A DNA stretch of 64,000 nt. It comes from Candidatus Leptovillus gracilis (GTDB taxonomy: Bacteria; Chloroflexota; Anaerolineae; Promineifilales; Promineifilaceae). The stretch covers positions 310,001 through 374,000 of the forward strand of contig JADJXA010000002.1 of assembly GCA_016716065.1 (NCBI GenBank), in the 5' to 3' direction. Shown piece after piece: positions 15,611-23,922 of this stretch. How positions within the stretch are numbered: the first letter of the stretch is position 1; every line of letters starts with the position of its first letter. The notes beneath the pieces are model-generated. The model was not told the origin of the DNA. It saw only the letters and a list, made by a program, of their open reading frames with translations, and made no database searches. A program made the position numbers and the translations under genes.

Positions 15611-15844
15611 TCAGGGGCCAAAACGGTCCAGCACCGGCGCATAAAAGCAGCGACAGCCATCGGGATGCGAACAGCCTTCGTGCGGCAGTTCCGGTACTTC
15701 GTCGAATTCGTAAGCGCCTTCCAGCGCTTTGCACACCGGGCAGGCATCTTGACCCACCAAAATGCGCACCTTCGTCGCCAATCCATTACGAATTTTTTCC
15801 AAAGCGGCCTTTTGTTCAGCCTGTTTATCTACTACGGCAACCAT
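15611..15844 (-). CDS. Small Cys-rich putative zinc-binding protein
   Basis: 77 residues from the ATG at 15844, which has AGGAGA 6 bp upstream inside the neighbouring tandem repeat. N-terminal helix, then ILVGQDACPVCKALEG and HEGCSHPDGCRCFYAPV. The CxxC plus HxxCxHxxxCxC pattern looks metal-binding and resembles the C-terminal motif of phage head-morphogenesis proteins, but no phage gene is near. The stop is followed directly by the HIT gene, so they form a two-gene unit. Function unknown. Confidence 0.65.
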   Translation of the reverse strand: MVAVVDKQAEQKAALEKIRNGLATKVRILVGQDACPVCKALEGAYEFDEVPELPHEGCSHPDGCRCFYAPVLDRFGP

Positions 15845-15847
15845 ATC

Positions 15848-16075
15848 TGTCTCCTGTGAAAATGGGAGCGCGGACGTCCCGTCCGCCCCGGCAGGCGAGA
15901 CGCCTGCGCTCCCAGGGTTTTCATTCGTGGTGGTGGGTGCAGCCCACTCATGATGTCTCCTGCGAAAATGGGAGCGCGGACGTCCCGTCCGCCCCGGCAG
16001 GCGAGACGCCTGCGCTCCCAGGGTTTTCATTCGTGTTGGTGGGTGCAGCCCACTCGTGATGTCTCCTGCGAAAAT
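15848..16075. repeat. 106-bp tandem repeat, just over two copies
   Basis: TGTCTCCTG recurs at 15848, 15954 and 16060, exactly 106 bp apart; the first two units are nearly identical and the third is partial. Each unit has an inverted repeat GGGAGCGC ... GCGCTCCC enclosing GGACGTCC and a minus-strand AGGAGACA Shine-Dalgarno-like site. The unit next to the Cys-rich gene provides its ribosome binding site. Confidence 0.9.
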
Positions 16076-16136
16076 AATTGAACGGGCATGGCTCATTCCA
16101 GGCGATATGTGCTTTACAAATTTAGCAAGAAAGCGC

Positions 16137-16229
16137 GTCATGCTGAGAGCCTGTGCTGAGCTTGCCAAAGCATCCCGTTCCTCTGGCTGGAGTGGGATGC
16201 TTCGCCCCGAAAACTCCGCTCAGCATGAC
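16137..16229. repeat. Dispersed inverted-repeat element (GTCATGCTGAG ... CTCAGCATGAC)
   Basis: Ends are an 11-bp perfect inverted repeat. The inner part has AGCATCCC/GGGATGCT. Degenerate relatives sit at 26132-26243, 44641-44704 and 50616-50714, all in spacers. Confidence 0.7.
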
Positions 16230-16290
16230 AGTGATGGGATTGTACGAGCCAGCGGTTAAGCAGGCAAGGGATAGTCCACAAGCCATCAAC

Positions 16291-16325
16291 TAAACACCGA
16301 ACACCAAACACTGGATACCGGACAC
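16291..16325. repeat. Heptamer-phased degenerate repeat
   Basis: Reads AACACCG-AACACCA-AACACTG-GATACCG-GACACCG, five 7-bp units with substitutions. One of about nine spacers with 7-bp periodicity in this window. Confidence 0.75.
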
Positions 16326-16329
16326 CGAT

Positions 16330-19300
16330 TCACGAAATCACGGCCGTCACCCCCATCCGCCTCTGCATCGTCAGCAAACGGCCGCTGCCAATTTGCTCCA
16401 CGTAATGCGATAGATTTTCATACTCAGCCACCAGCCGGTCAAATGTTGGTTCATCCAGCAGATACAGCTCCGAATCCAGCGCCGCCCGCAGCGTGGCCGT
16501 ATAAGGCACGTCGGCGAACAGAGCGTATTCGCCAAAATGCTCACCCGGCCCTAAATGTCCCACCACCTGTTCACCCGCCGCGCCTGCTTGTAACACATCC
16601 AGACGGCCGTCGGCCACAATAAACAGATGGGACCGCGCCTGCCCCTGCCGCACAATCACTTCCCCGGCTGTCACCTGACGCGGCTGAAGGCGGGCGTCTA
16701 TAACCGCCAACTGCTGCGGGCTGAGGCTGTTAAACAGCGGCATCTGCTGCAGCAGGCGGCGTGCGCGCGCCCCAGAACTCACCTGCGACGCCAAAGTCGT
16801 GTCGGCGCGCAGCAGCGGATCGAAGTGATGGCGGTCTATGACCAGCGCGCTGACCGGCGTCTGGGCGCAGTAAGTGGCCGGGTATGTCCCGGCGTCTAAC
16901 AAGGCCAACTCGCCCAAACAGCCACCCGGTTCGATGACGGCCGTTTGCACCCCATCCTGAAACACCGCCACCTGCCCCGACTCAATCAGATAAAAAGCGG
17001 CGGCGTCGCTGCCAGCGTGGGCGATGATATGCCCGGCACGGCCGTGCCAGGGTCGGGCCACCGCCAGCACCGCCGCCAGCCCGTCGTCGTCAAACCCGGC
17101 AAAAATATCCGCCTGCCGCAGCAGGCTGCGCCGCCGGTCCCGCGCCCGAATGAAACCGGCCGCTAACCCGCTGCCCCATTCCATTTCCGCCAACACATGG
17201 CGGCCAAGCGTCTCCGCTTCCAGCCAGGGCAGGCTGTCGTAAGCCGCCTGCCCGGCCTGGCGTGTGAACGGCGTTCCGGCCAGGTCATCCAGCCGGTCTA
17301 CCGCCAGCAGCAGCGCCCGATGACCGCGGGCGGCAATGGCTAAAATGTCCTCGTCGGGATTGATGGGACCAGCCGCCAGAATTTCGGCCACGATGCGTTG
17401 CAGGCGGCGGCGGCCAAAAACGGCCTCGTAGCTGGCAAATAGGGCCTGCATAAAGTGGTTGAACGCGCTGACCAGCCGTTCCCGTTCGCTGAAGGCGGCC
17501 ACTTTGGTTGGTGTGGCGTCGAGGCGGCTGAATTGGGCCAATGCGCCCAGCAGCAGATAGAGCAAAGTGGCGTACAGCCACACTATGGCCGCCGGCAGGT
17601 GCAGCGCCGGGAAAAATTGCAGCCAGGGGATGATCAGAAAGGCCAGCGTCAGCAGCGCCCAGGGCAGGGCAAAACGAGAACGCCAAAAATTGAGCAGCAG
17701 CGGCGTGAGAAAAACCAATCCTGGGAAGACGCCCATCAGGATGAGCAGCGTGGTGGCGAGATTGACGCCATCGCCCACGCGCAGCAGCAGCGGCAGGTAG
17801 GCCAGGCCCAACAGGAAAAAAGCGCCCATCACCAGGCGTTCCGCCAGCGTTAGGATGCCGGGCTGCATGGTGAACCAGGTGATGACGCCGGTGGTCAACA
17901 CGCCCAACGCGGCCAGAATCAGCCCGCCGCTGCACCAGAATTGGGCGGCGGGCGGTTCCGGGCTGACCCAGGCCAGGGTGACGCCCAGGAAAACGGCCGT
18001 TACCGCCCAGACGCCCCATTGAAAACGAGAACCGGGCAGTTGGCGGCCAATGCCCACCAGCGCCGCCAGGCCAGCCAGGTGGACCAGCCACAGCGTCATA
18101 CTGACGGCCAGATCGGCGTAAGGCAGCAGACTGAGAGCAAACAGGAGTGCCGGGACACCCAACAGCAGCGGCGCGCCCAGCAGCAGGGCCAGCACATCGC
18201 TGCGCGACAGCAAATCGCGCCGGGCGAGCCATTCCAGCGCGGTTTGCAGGCGGCTCCAGCCGTAGCGCAGCAGGGCAGCCAAGATGGGGATGATGACGGC
18301 CGTTACCACCCCCAACAGCAGCGCCCGCCCCCACCAGCCATAATCGGTCCACAGGCTTTGGCCCAGCGGCAGCAGCCGCGTCTGCCAGAAATAGAGGGCA
18401 AACCACAGCGCGTAAGCCGAGTAAACAAAGGCCAGTGCGCCAAAAAAGACAAAAATCCGCTGATGGCGGCTGAGACTTTGCCAGAAGGTCCGGGGGTTGG
18501 TTAGTTCGCGGCGGCGCGGCCACATCTGTTCGCGCCAGAAGCGGAAGGCGCGCTGGCGCAGGCCGGGCATGTCTAGCCAATCCATCAGGATGAAGTAACC
18601 ATCTAATTCCAGCAACGGATTGAGGTTAAAAAAGACGGTCAGGTAGGCGATGAAACCCATTTGAAAAAGGAAGCTGACCCAGAGTTGAGCGGCGGCGGCG
18701 GGCACGGCCGTCAATACGTAAGTCAGCGCCAGCCCCACCAGACCACCAATCAGCAGGCCGGAGTGAGGTCCGGCCCAGGAGACGGCAATGCGCTCGGCGC
18801 GCGTCGAAAGCCAGGTGTCCCGCGTATCCACAAAAAAGGCGGGCATACCCCAATAAATCATGAAACCGCCGCGATTGAGTTCGCGCCCCACTTGTTTTAC
18901 AGTCAGGCCGTGGGCCAGTTCGTGAATGGTGATGACGATGAAGTTGGCTGCCAGCAGGGTGACGACGCTGAGGCCGCCGCTGAGCAAGGAAACGCTGCCG
19001 CTGAAAAAGAGACGGCCGTACAACACCCCACCGAGAAAAATAATAACCAGCAGCCCAAATTGGGCCGGCCAGGAAAACAACCAGCCCAACCAGCGGAACA
19101 GAGCCGTGAAGGCGCCGTCCAGCCCGTCGCGGGCGATTTCGGTGTGCAGGAAGCCGCGCAGCAGGCGGCGGCCCTGATTTTCCGGGGCGCGGGCGGCCAG
19201 TTCGGCGTTGATCTGGTCGTAGACATTGGCCGGTTGGTCGGCCAGGAAGCGGCCGGCGCGCAGGTCGGCCACCAGCCGGTTGAGGTGGGCAATGGGCAGG

Positions 19301-19560
19301 GATTTGTAGCGCAGCAGGTTGTAGAAGAGCAGGTCTTTGACCGATTTACGGCCGTCCATCTGCCACCACAGCGCGTAATCCGATTCGGCTAGACGCAGGT
19401 AGGTTTTGGTTTGTGGTTGTTTAAGGACGTAGTAGGTTTCCCCCTGGGATTTCAGGCGGGCGACTTCAACCTGGGCGATGCGCTGGGGTTTGTACGCGCC
19501 GGGGTCTACCGCCTCGGTTACGGCCGTCCAAAAACGTTCGCCTGCGCCATTCTCTACCAT
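16330..19560 (-). CDS. PqqD-like/M50 metalloprotease/dual cNMP-binding membrane protein
   Basis: 1076 residues. A PqqD-like N-terminal domain (about 20-110) is followed by a site-2-protease-type M50 core: zinc ligands HELAH at 213-217 in a membrane helix and the second motif NLNPLLELDGYF at 312-323. Many further membrane segments run to about residue 660. Two cyclic-nucleotide-binding-type domains follow (around 795-915 and 920-1045; FYLIESGQVAVF and HLFIVADGRLDVL with GELALLDAG and GEYALFADV). Family knowledge: related M50/PqqD proteins process or move peptides; cNMP domains would gate activity. Single gene; no peptide precursor or radical SAM enzyme is near. Confidence 0.85.
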   Translation of the reverse strand: MVENGAGERFWTAVTEAVDPGAYKPQRIAQVEVARLKSQGETYYVLKQPQTKTYLRLAESDYALWWQMDGRKSVKDLLFYNLLRYKSLPIAHLNRLVADLRAGRFLADQPANVYDQINAELAARAPENQGRRLLRGFLHTEIARDGLDGAFTALFRWLGWLFSWPAQFGLLVIIFLGGVLYGRLFFSGSVSLLSGGLSVVTLLAANFIVITIHELAHGLTVKQVGRELNRGGFMIYWGMPAFFVDTRDTWLSTRAERIAVSWAGPHSGLLIGGLVGLALTYVLTAVPAAAAQLWVSFLFQMGFIAYLTVFFNLNPLLELDGYFILMDWLDMPGLRQRAFRFWREQMWPRRRELTNPRTFWQSLSRHQRIFVFFGALAFVYSAYALWFALYFWQTRLLPLGQSLWTDYGWWGRALLLGVVTAVIIPILAALLRYGWSRLQTALEWLARRDLLSRSDVLALLLGAPLLLGVPALLFALSLLPYADLAVSMTLWLVHLAGLAALVGIGRQLPGSRFQWGVWAVTAVFLGVTLAWVSPEPPAAQFWCSGGLILAALGVLTTGVITWFTMQPGILTLAERLVMGAFFLLGLAYLPLLLRVGDGVNLATTLLILMGVFPGLVFLTPLLLNFWRSRFALPWALLTLAFLIIPWLQFFPALHLPAAIVWLYATLLYLLLGALAQFSRLDATPTKVAAFSERERLVSAFNHFMQALFASYEAVFGRRRLQRIVAEILAAGPINPDEDILAIAARGHRALLLAVDRLDDLAGTPFTRQAGQAAYDSLPWLEAETLGRHVLAEMEWGSGLAAGFIRARDRRRSLLRQADIFAGFDDDGLAAVLAVARPWHGRAGHIIAHAGSDAAAFYLIESGQVAVFQDGVQTAVIEPGGCLGELALLDAGTYPATYCAQTPVSALVIDRHHFDPLLRADTTLASQVSSGARARRLLQQMPLFNSLSPQQLAVIDARLQPRQVTAGEVIVRQGQARSHLFIVADGRLDVLQAGAAGEQVVGHLGPGEHFGEYALFADVPYTATLRAALDSELYLLDEPTFDRLVAEYENLSHYVEQIGSGRLLTMQRRMGVTAVIS

Positions 19561-19580
19561 CCTTCCAGTTTAAACTCTGT

Positions 19581-19640
19581 TATAATTCGGGACAACCTGA
19601 ATCCAAAACCCGAACAGTTGGCTAAACCGTTCGGGTTTTA
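19581..19640 (+). promoter_or_regulatory. Possible promoter and leader hairpin for the 19661 operon
   Basis: TATAAT at 19581-19586 is a perfect -10 box without a clear -35. A hairpin follows at 19605-19640 (AAAACCCGAAC pairing with GTTCGGGTTTT), ahead of the GGAGG at 19651. The hairpin ends in a short T-run and could attenuate transcription, or simply terminate antisense transcripts. Confidence 0.45.
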
Positions 19641-19660
19641 GCGGACCAATGGAGGCCAAT

Positions 19661-20056
19661 ATGGGATTTTTACGAAACCTTTTTGGTGGCAAAAAAAGTG
19701 AAGAATATGTGGATACGCGGGGCGTTTATTTTTACGTCCGCTGCAACAACTGCGGCTGCGTTGTGCGGCTGCGGGCTGACAAACATTACGACCTGGAAAC
19801 AACCGGCAGTGAGTTCACCTGGCATAAAACCATTGTGGACAACAAATGTTTCCGCCCGATACCGACCGTTGTTACTCTGAACAGCAGCTATGATGTGAAG
19901 AATGCCGATATTCAGGGCGGCGAATTTGTGACTGAGGCAGATTATGAGCAGTGGCAGCAAGAGGCGGCCGTCCAACGTGAATTGGCCCGCCGTCAGGCGG
20001 AAAACGCGGCGAGCGCTGCCGACAGCCAGGCGCAAAGCGATACAGACCCTTTATGA
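19661..20056 (+). CDS. Small hypothetical protein with CxxC motif
   Basis: 131 residues. ATG 19661 is preferred over 19649 because GGAGG at 19651 sits 5 bp upstream. N-terminus MGFLRNLFGGKK is short and amphipathic, possibly membrane-touching; then YFYVRCNNCGCVVRLRADKH with one CxxCxC cluster, and a charged Gln/Ala-rich tail. I do not recognise the family. It overlaps the glutaredoxin gene by 4 bp (ATGA), so the two are translated together. Confidence 0.75.
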   Translation: MGFLRNLFGGKKSEEYVDTRGVYFYVRCNNCGCVVRLRADKHYDLETTGSEFTWHKTIVDNKCFRPIPTVVTLNSSYDVKNADIQGGEFVTEADYEQWQQEAAVQRELARRQAENAASAADSQAQSDTDPL

Positions 20057-20349
20057 GTGAATCTGACACCATCATTTTGTACACGTCCAGTTATTGCGGC
20101 CATGCGCGTCTGGTTGAGGAATTTCTGGCGCAAGAAAAAATAGCTGCCGAAATTATCAACATCTCCGAAAACGCGGATGCCCGGCAGACGTTGATTGACA
20201 TCAACCAGGGTTTTGCCAGCGTGCCCACGCTGGTTTTCCCGGATGGCAGCGTACTCACCGAGCCATCTCTCCGCGACCTGCGCCTGAAGTTGGGGCTGGA
20301 GAATCCTAGCAGCTTGTCGGAGAAGATACGTTTCTCCGAACAAAAATGA
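20053..20349 (+). CDS. Glutaredoxin-like protein, 3' end replaced by an IS element
   Basis: Thioredoxin-fold protein with IILYTSSYCGHARLVEEFL (single active-site Cys, CGHA), SVPTLVFPDGS and LTEPS, close to mycoredoxin/NrdH-type glutaredoxins. From residue 85 or so (LGLENP) the frame enters the IS element at 20306, so the last 13 residues are IS-encoded. Joining the flanks across the IS at CTAG restores the frame: ENPSLGDRVRARLQK then TAG at 21929-21931. The core domain is complete, so the protein may still work. Confidence 0.85.
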   Translation: MSESDTIILYTSSYCGHARLVEEFLAQEKIAAEIINISENADARQTLIDINQGFASVPTLVFPDGSVLTEPSLRDLRLKLGLENPSSLSEKIRFSEQK

Positions 20350-21894
20350 TTTCGGTGTAAACTTTGGGTATGGCAAGAAAATTCAGAACTGCTGATTACG
20401 AAAAGACCCTGGACCTGCAAATCACCTTGCGCGATGTCCTGCCACCCGACCATTTGGCTCGCTTCATTGTCGCTGTCGTCGCCCAACTTGATTTGGGGAT
20501 CGTGTATAGAAAGTATAGTGAGCAGGGTGCGCCACCATACGCCCCGGAAGTGATGTTGGGATTGCTGTTCTGCAGCTATGCCAGCGGCGTATTCAGTTCG
20601 CGCAAGATTGAACGCGCCACCCATGAGGTGATTCCCTTTCGTTTCATTACCGGTGACATGCACCCCGACCATGACACGATTGCGGCTTTCCGCCAACAAT
20701 TTCTGGCTGAACTGAAAGAGTTGTTTGTCCAGATACTGTTGATTGCCCAGGCGATGGGCTATTTGCAATTGGGTAACGTCAGTCTGGATGGCAGCAAAAT
20801 CCATGCCGATGCGTCCAAGAGCAAAGCGGTCAGTTACCAGCGGCTGTTGGCTATCGAAGCCTATCTGCAAGCCGAAGTCGAGGAGTTGTTCACTTTGGCT
20901 GAAGTTGCCGATGGAGGACAACTGCCCGAAGAGATGAACATTCCCGATGAGATTGCCCGACGCCAGCAGCAATTGGCGCGGCTGGCCGAAGCCAAGAAGG
21001 TGCTGGAGGAACGCGCCCAGGCCCGGTATGAAGCCGAGCAAGCCGAATACGAGGCCAAGATGCAAGCCCGGGCCGAAAAGACCGACCCACAGGGAAAAAA
21101 AGCCGCCGGGCAAACCACCGCAGCCACCCACTCCAGGACCCAGAGATAAAGACCAGTACAACTTCACCGACCCCGAATCGCGCATCATGAAAAACGCCAC
21201 CAACAGCGGCTTTGACCAACATTATAACGTCCAGGTAGTGGTTGACCATGACAGTCGTCTGGTAGTGGGCAATTGGTTGTGTGACCATACCAACGATAAA
21301 CAGGCCGCCCTGCCAACTCTCGACACCGTACCACCAGTCGTGGGTCAGCCGAAAAAGGTCAATTTGGACACCGGCTATTTCAGCGAAAACAACATCGCCA
21401 GCTTGGAAGCGCGCGGCATTGACCCCTACATCGCCACCGGTCGCAGCCCACACCATCAGGGTTGGCGTGCCTTTTTCCTGGACAATCCCAACCCGCCACC
21501 CAATGATGCTTCCGTCAAAGAGCAAATGGCTTACAAACCAGACCACCCTCGGCAAAGCCACCTACCGTTTGCGCAAATCGACGGTTGAACCGGTTATCGG
21601 TATCATCAAGGAAACCTTGGGTTTCCGTCAGTTTTCTCTGCGAGGCCTGGTTGCTGCCGGTGGCGAATGGACATTGGTTTGTCTGGCTTACAACTTGAAA
21701 CGATTGCATACCTTGCAGGTTGGTTGATGGGGCGTTATTGCCCCCTGCCTGATGCCCGAAAACGGGCTGTAAAACCGTGCAAAATTCATGGTAATGAGGC
21801 CAATATGAGTTGCAAACTGCTTGTCTTGATGCTTTGAAATCGTTATTTGTCTATCATCGGGCCTTCAGAAGATATTTTTCCGACAGCCTGCTAG
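20306..21894 (+). mobile_element. IS1182-like insertion sequence with CTAG ends
   Basis: About 1.59 kb. Left end CTAGCAGCTTGTCGGAGAA (20306), right end read inward CTAGCAGGCTGTCGGAAAA (21894): imperfect terminal inverted repeats CAGNNTGTCGGANAA. CTAG at both outer edges looks like a 4-bp target duplication, and the same CTAG flanks the related element at 23755-23901. It carries one transposase gene and contains no ACGGCCGT palindrome, unlike its surroundings. It was inserted at the convergent 3' ends of a glutaredoxin gene and a UbiB gene. Confidence 0.85.
20370..21727 (+). pseudogene. IS1182-family DDE transposase, two frameshifts
   Basis: Start MARKFRTADYEKT at 20370. DDE residues can be assigned across three frames: Asp in SLDGSKIHADAS (first frame), Asp in VNLDTGYFSENN (second) and Glu in STVEPVIGIIKETLGFR (third). 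The first shift is at a run of seven A near 21096, the second near 21538 (AAACCAGACC); both need one base removed to restore the frame. Either inactive or affected by consensus errors in homopolymers. Codons around 155-230 form a charged helical insertion (QQQLARLAEAKKVLEERAQA), typical of the family. Confidence 0.85.
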
Positions 21895-23594
21895 TCTGGG
21901 TGATCGGGTTCGTGCCCGGTTGCAGAAGTAGTATTCCGTGTTCCGTGTTCCGTGTTCCGTCCCTTGTTGAGGTAAAGCAGGGTGGCGGAGACCATGCTGG
22001 CGGCGCCCATGATGCTCCAACTGAGTTGATTGAGGCGTTTTTCCAGGCGGCGGTTGGATTCATTGTCGCGCACACTTTGGACGCGGATACGGCCGTTTTC
22101 CACCATAGACAGCACCCGGCGTACCTGGTCTGGCGTTTCCAGATACGGCCGTATCGCCTCCAAAATCCCTTGCCAGCTTATGTCTCGCGCACTCTGCTCC
22201 CGAATCACCTGCTCGCCAAACTTCTCGAAATAATACCAGGGGTTAATCTGCGGGTTTAGCTGTGTCACCAGGCCAGACACCATGCTTACTGCCCGCCCCA
22301 GGTAGACAAAATCCTGGGGAACCTGGAACGGAAACGCGAACAACACATCGCGGAACTCGCGGCTTAATTCCGCTATCTCGCGTGGGTCTGGCTGCGCCAA
22401 ATCCAATAGTTTACGCCCCCACACGCGGTCTAACAGGGTACGCAGCGCGTCGGTGATGCGGTCCAGGTCGGCGCCGGGCAGGAAAAAACCGAGCGCCTGG
22501 GCGGCGGCCGTCATCTCGTAAGCGTCGCGGCGGGTGAGGCTGACCAGGACCCGGCGTAGATTTTCGCCCATTAGCTCGGGCACGTCGCCGACCATGCCAA
22601 AATCTACAAACGTCAGGCGGAACGGCCGATTTTTACTCGCTTCACCGGGCTGCCATTCGGCGTCGGTATACGGCCGTACAAACAAATTGCCAGGGTGTGG
22701 GTCGGCGTGGAAGAAGCCTTCCTTAAAAATCTGCTGGAAATATGCCTCCAGCAGCACGCTGGCGACTTCCGCCGGGGCGATGCCGGCGGCCTTCATGCCT
22801 TCGATGTCGGTAATTTTGACGGCCGTCACATCTTCCAACACAATGACGCGCGCGGTGGAATGTTCGCGGTACACGGCCGGGATGTAGATGTTTTTGCTGC
22901 CAGCATACATGGCGGCAAACCGCTCGGCGTTGTCCGCTTCCGACAAATAATCCAATTCTTCCCACAGGGTGGTGGCGAATTCTTCCATCAGGGCAGGCAC
23001 GTTGGCTCGTTTGCGGATGGGCTTATAGCGCATAAACCAGTGGGCCACAACGCGCAGCGCCGCCAGGTCGGTGGCAACGGTGATTTCGATGTCCGGCCGG
23101 CGAATTTTCACCACGACGGGCGCGCCGCGCACGGCCGTTGCTCCATCCTCCGGCAGCAGCCAGGCCCGGTGCGCCTGGCCCAACGAGGCCGCCGCCAACG
23201 GTTCAATGTCCACCAGCGCAAATCGCTGATTCAGGTCCCCCAAATCCTCGCGCAGCACCGAAAAAATGCGCTCCGGCGGCTCCGGCGGCACTTCGTCTTG
23301 CAAGCCTTTCAGTTCATCGGTAATTTCTAGCGGCAGCATATCCACGCGGGTGCTGAGGAATTGGCCCAACTTGATCATCACCCCACCCATTTTCACTGCC
23401 AGCCCGCGAAAACGACGCGCCAACAGGCGATAGCGGTTTGGCCGCGTGCGCCGGGCGCGGTCGCCCACAATGGGGAAGCGGGCATAAACAATATCCCACC
23501 AGATAAAATGGGCAATTACGCGGGCAAAAAAAATGAGGATCAGGCGATAGCGTTCTTGATCAATGGCGTATAGTTCATCATTGTCGGTGTTCAT
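21891..23594 (-). CDS. ABC1/UbiB-family atypical kinase
   Basis: 567 residues from ATG 23594; further upstream the frame is only dispersed repeat. Family motifs: the KxGQ loop (KMGGVMIKLGQFLSTRVDML), ATP-site VVVKIRRP, GFFHADPHPGNLFV, metal-binding FVDFGMVGD. UbiB-type proteins act in quinone or lipid metabolism at the membrane; a C-terminal hydrophobic segment is weak. The final 20 or so residues (NTEHGTRNT) come from a 7-bp repeat at 21933-21960, and the stop TAG lies in the CTAG beside the IS. Confidence 0.9.
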   Translation of the reverse strand: MNTDNDELYAIDQERYRLILIFFARVIAHFIWWDIVYARFPIVGDRARRTRPNRYRLLARRFRGLAVKMGGVMIKLGQFLSTRVDMLPLEITDELKGLQDEVPPEPPERIFSVLREDLGDLNQRFALVDIEPLAAASLGQAHRAWLLPEDGATAVRGAPVVVKIRRPDIEITVATDLAALRVVAHWFMRYKPIRKRANVPALMEEFATTLWEELDYLSEADNAERFAAMYAGSKNIYIPAVYREHSTARVIVLEDVTAVKITDIEGMKAAGIAPAEVASVLLEAYFQQIFKEGFFHADPHPGNLFVRPYTDAEWQPGEASKNRPFRLTFVDFGMVGDVPELMGENLRRVLVSLTRRDAYEMTAAAQALGFFLPGADLDRITDALRTLLDRVWGRKLLDLAQPDPREIAELSREFRDVLFAFPFQVPQDFVYLGRAVSMVSGLVTQLNPQINPWYYFEKFGEQVIREQSARDISWQGILEAIRPYLETPDQVRRVLSMVENGRIRVQSVRDNESNRRLEKRLNQLSWSIMGAASMVSATLLYLNKGRNTEHGTRNTTSATGHEPDHPD

Positions 23595-23650
23595 GATGGG
23601 CGGATTATGCCCTACAACTGCCGTTTGCCAAGTGGCATGATGAAAGTCTC

Positions 23651-23737
23651 TAAGTAATCGTCTAAGATTAACTTCCTGTTTTTTAGATTGGACCAATCTC
23701 CAAGATTGGTCCAATCTGGGCCATGTAATTTCTAGAT
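23651..23737. repeat. Dispersed AGATTGGWCCAATCT element, copy 1
   Basis: Core is the palindrome AGATTGGACCAATCT, three bases, then AGATTGGTCCAATCT, flanked by CTTCCTGTTTTTT and GGGCCATGTAATTTCTAGATG. Related copies at 35101-35150, 50721-50805 and 55491-55550 (the last with one palindrome). Confidence 0.85.
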
Positions 23738-23754
23738 GCTCATTAAGGCTTTCT

Positions 23755-23901
23755 CTAGCAGCCTGTCGGAGAACTCAGGATAAGTACACGGATTGAACGG
23801 ATTCGACGGATTTTTACGGATAAATCACCAGAAAATCGGTGTAAATCCGTTAAATCCGTGTCATCCGTGTACCCATTTCTACTTTTCCGACAAACTGCTA
23901 G
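23755..23901. mobile_element. MITE-like element related to the IS1182-like element
   Basis: 147 bp with ends CTAGCAGCCTGTCGGAGAA and, read inward from the right, CTAGCAGTTTGTCGGAAAA. These match the ends of the IS at 20306-21894, including the flanking CTAG. The inside has no gene; it holds ACGGATT-rich repeats (ATCCGT motifs) in both orientations. It could be mobilised by the same transposase. Confidence 0.8.
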
Positions 23902-23922
23902 ACCCGACGGAGCCTGCCCGGT

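Noticed and set aside
15611..15844. Prophage remnant, from the phage-head-like CRC motif
   Set aside because: No portal, capsid, integrase or other phage gene lies near, and the protein is free-standing with its own ribosome binding site.
15848..16075. CRISPR array
   Set aside because: The units are 106-bp tandem copies without spacers, and no cas gene is in the window.
16330..19560. RiPP biosynthesis locus around the PqqD/M50 protein
   Set aside because: No precursor-like short gene, radical SAM enzyme, cyclase or dedicated exporter is adjacent.
21085..21110. Programmed frameshifting at the A7 run in the transposase gene
   Set aside because: Programmed -1 slippage at A AAA AAG is known for IS elements, but here the downstream frame needs the opposite shift and a second break follows near 21538 without a slippery site; an indel is simpler.
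23595..23714. Longer N-terminus for the UbiB protein
   Set aside because: The extra 40 residues are translated from the dispersed AGATTGG element, and the same peptide can be read from its copy near 50780.
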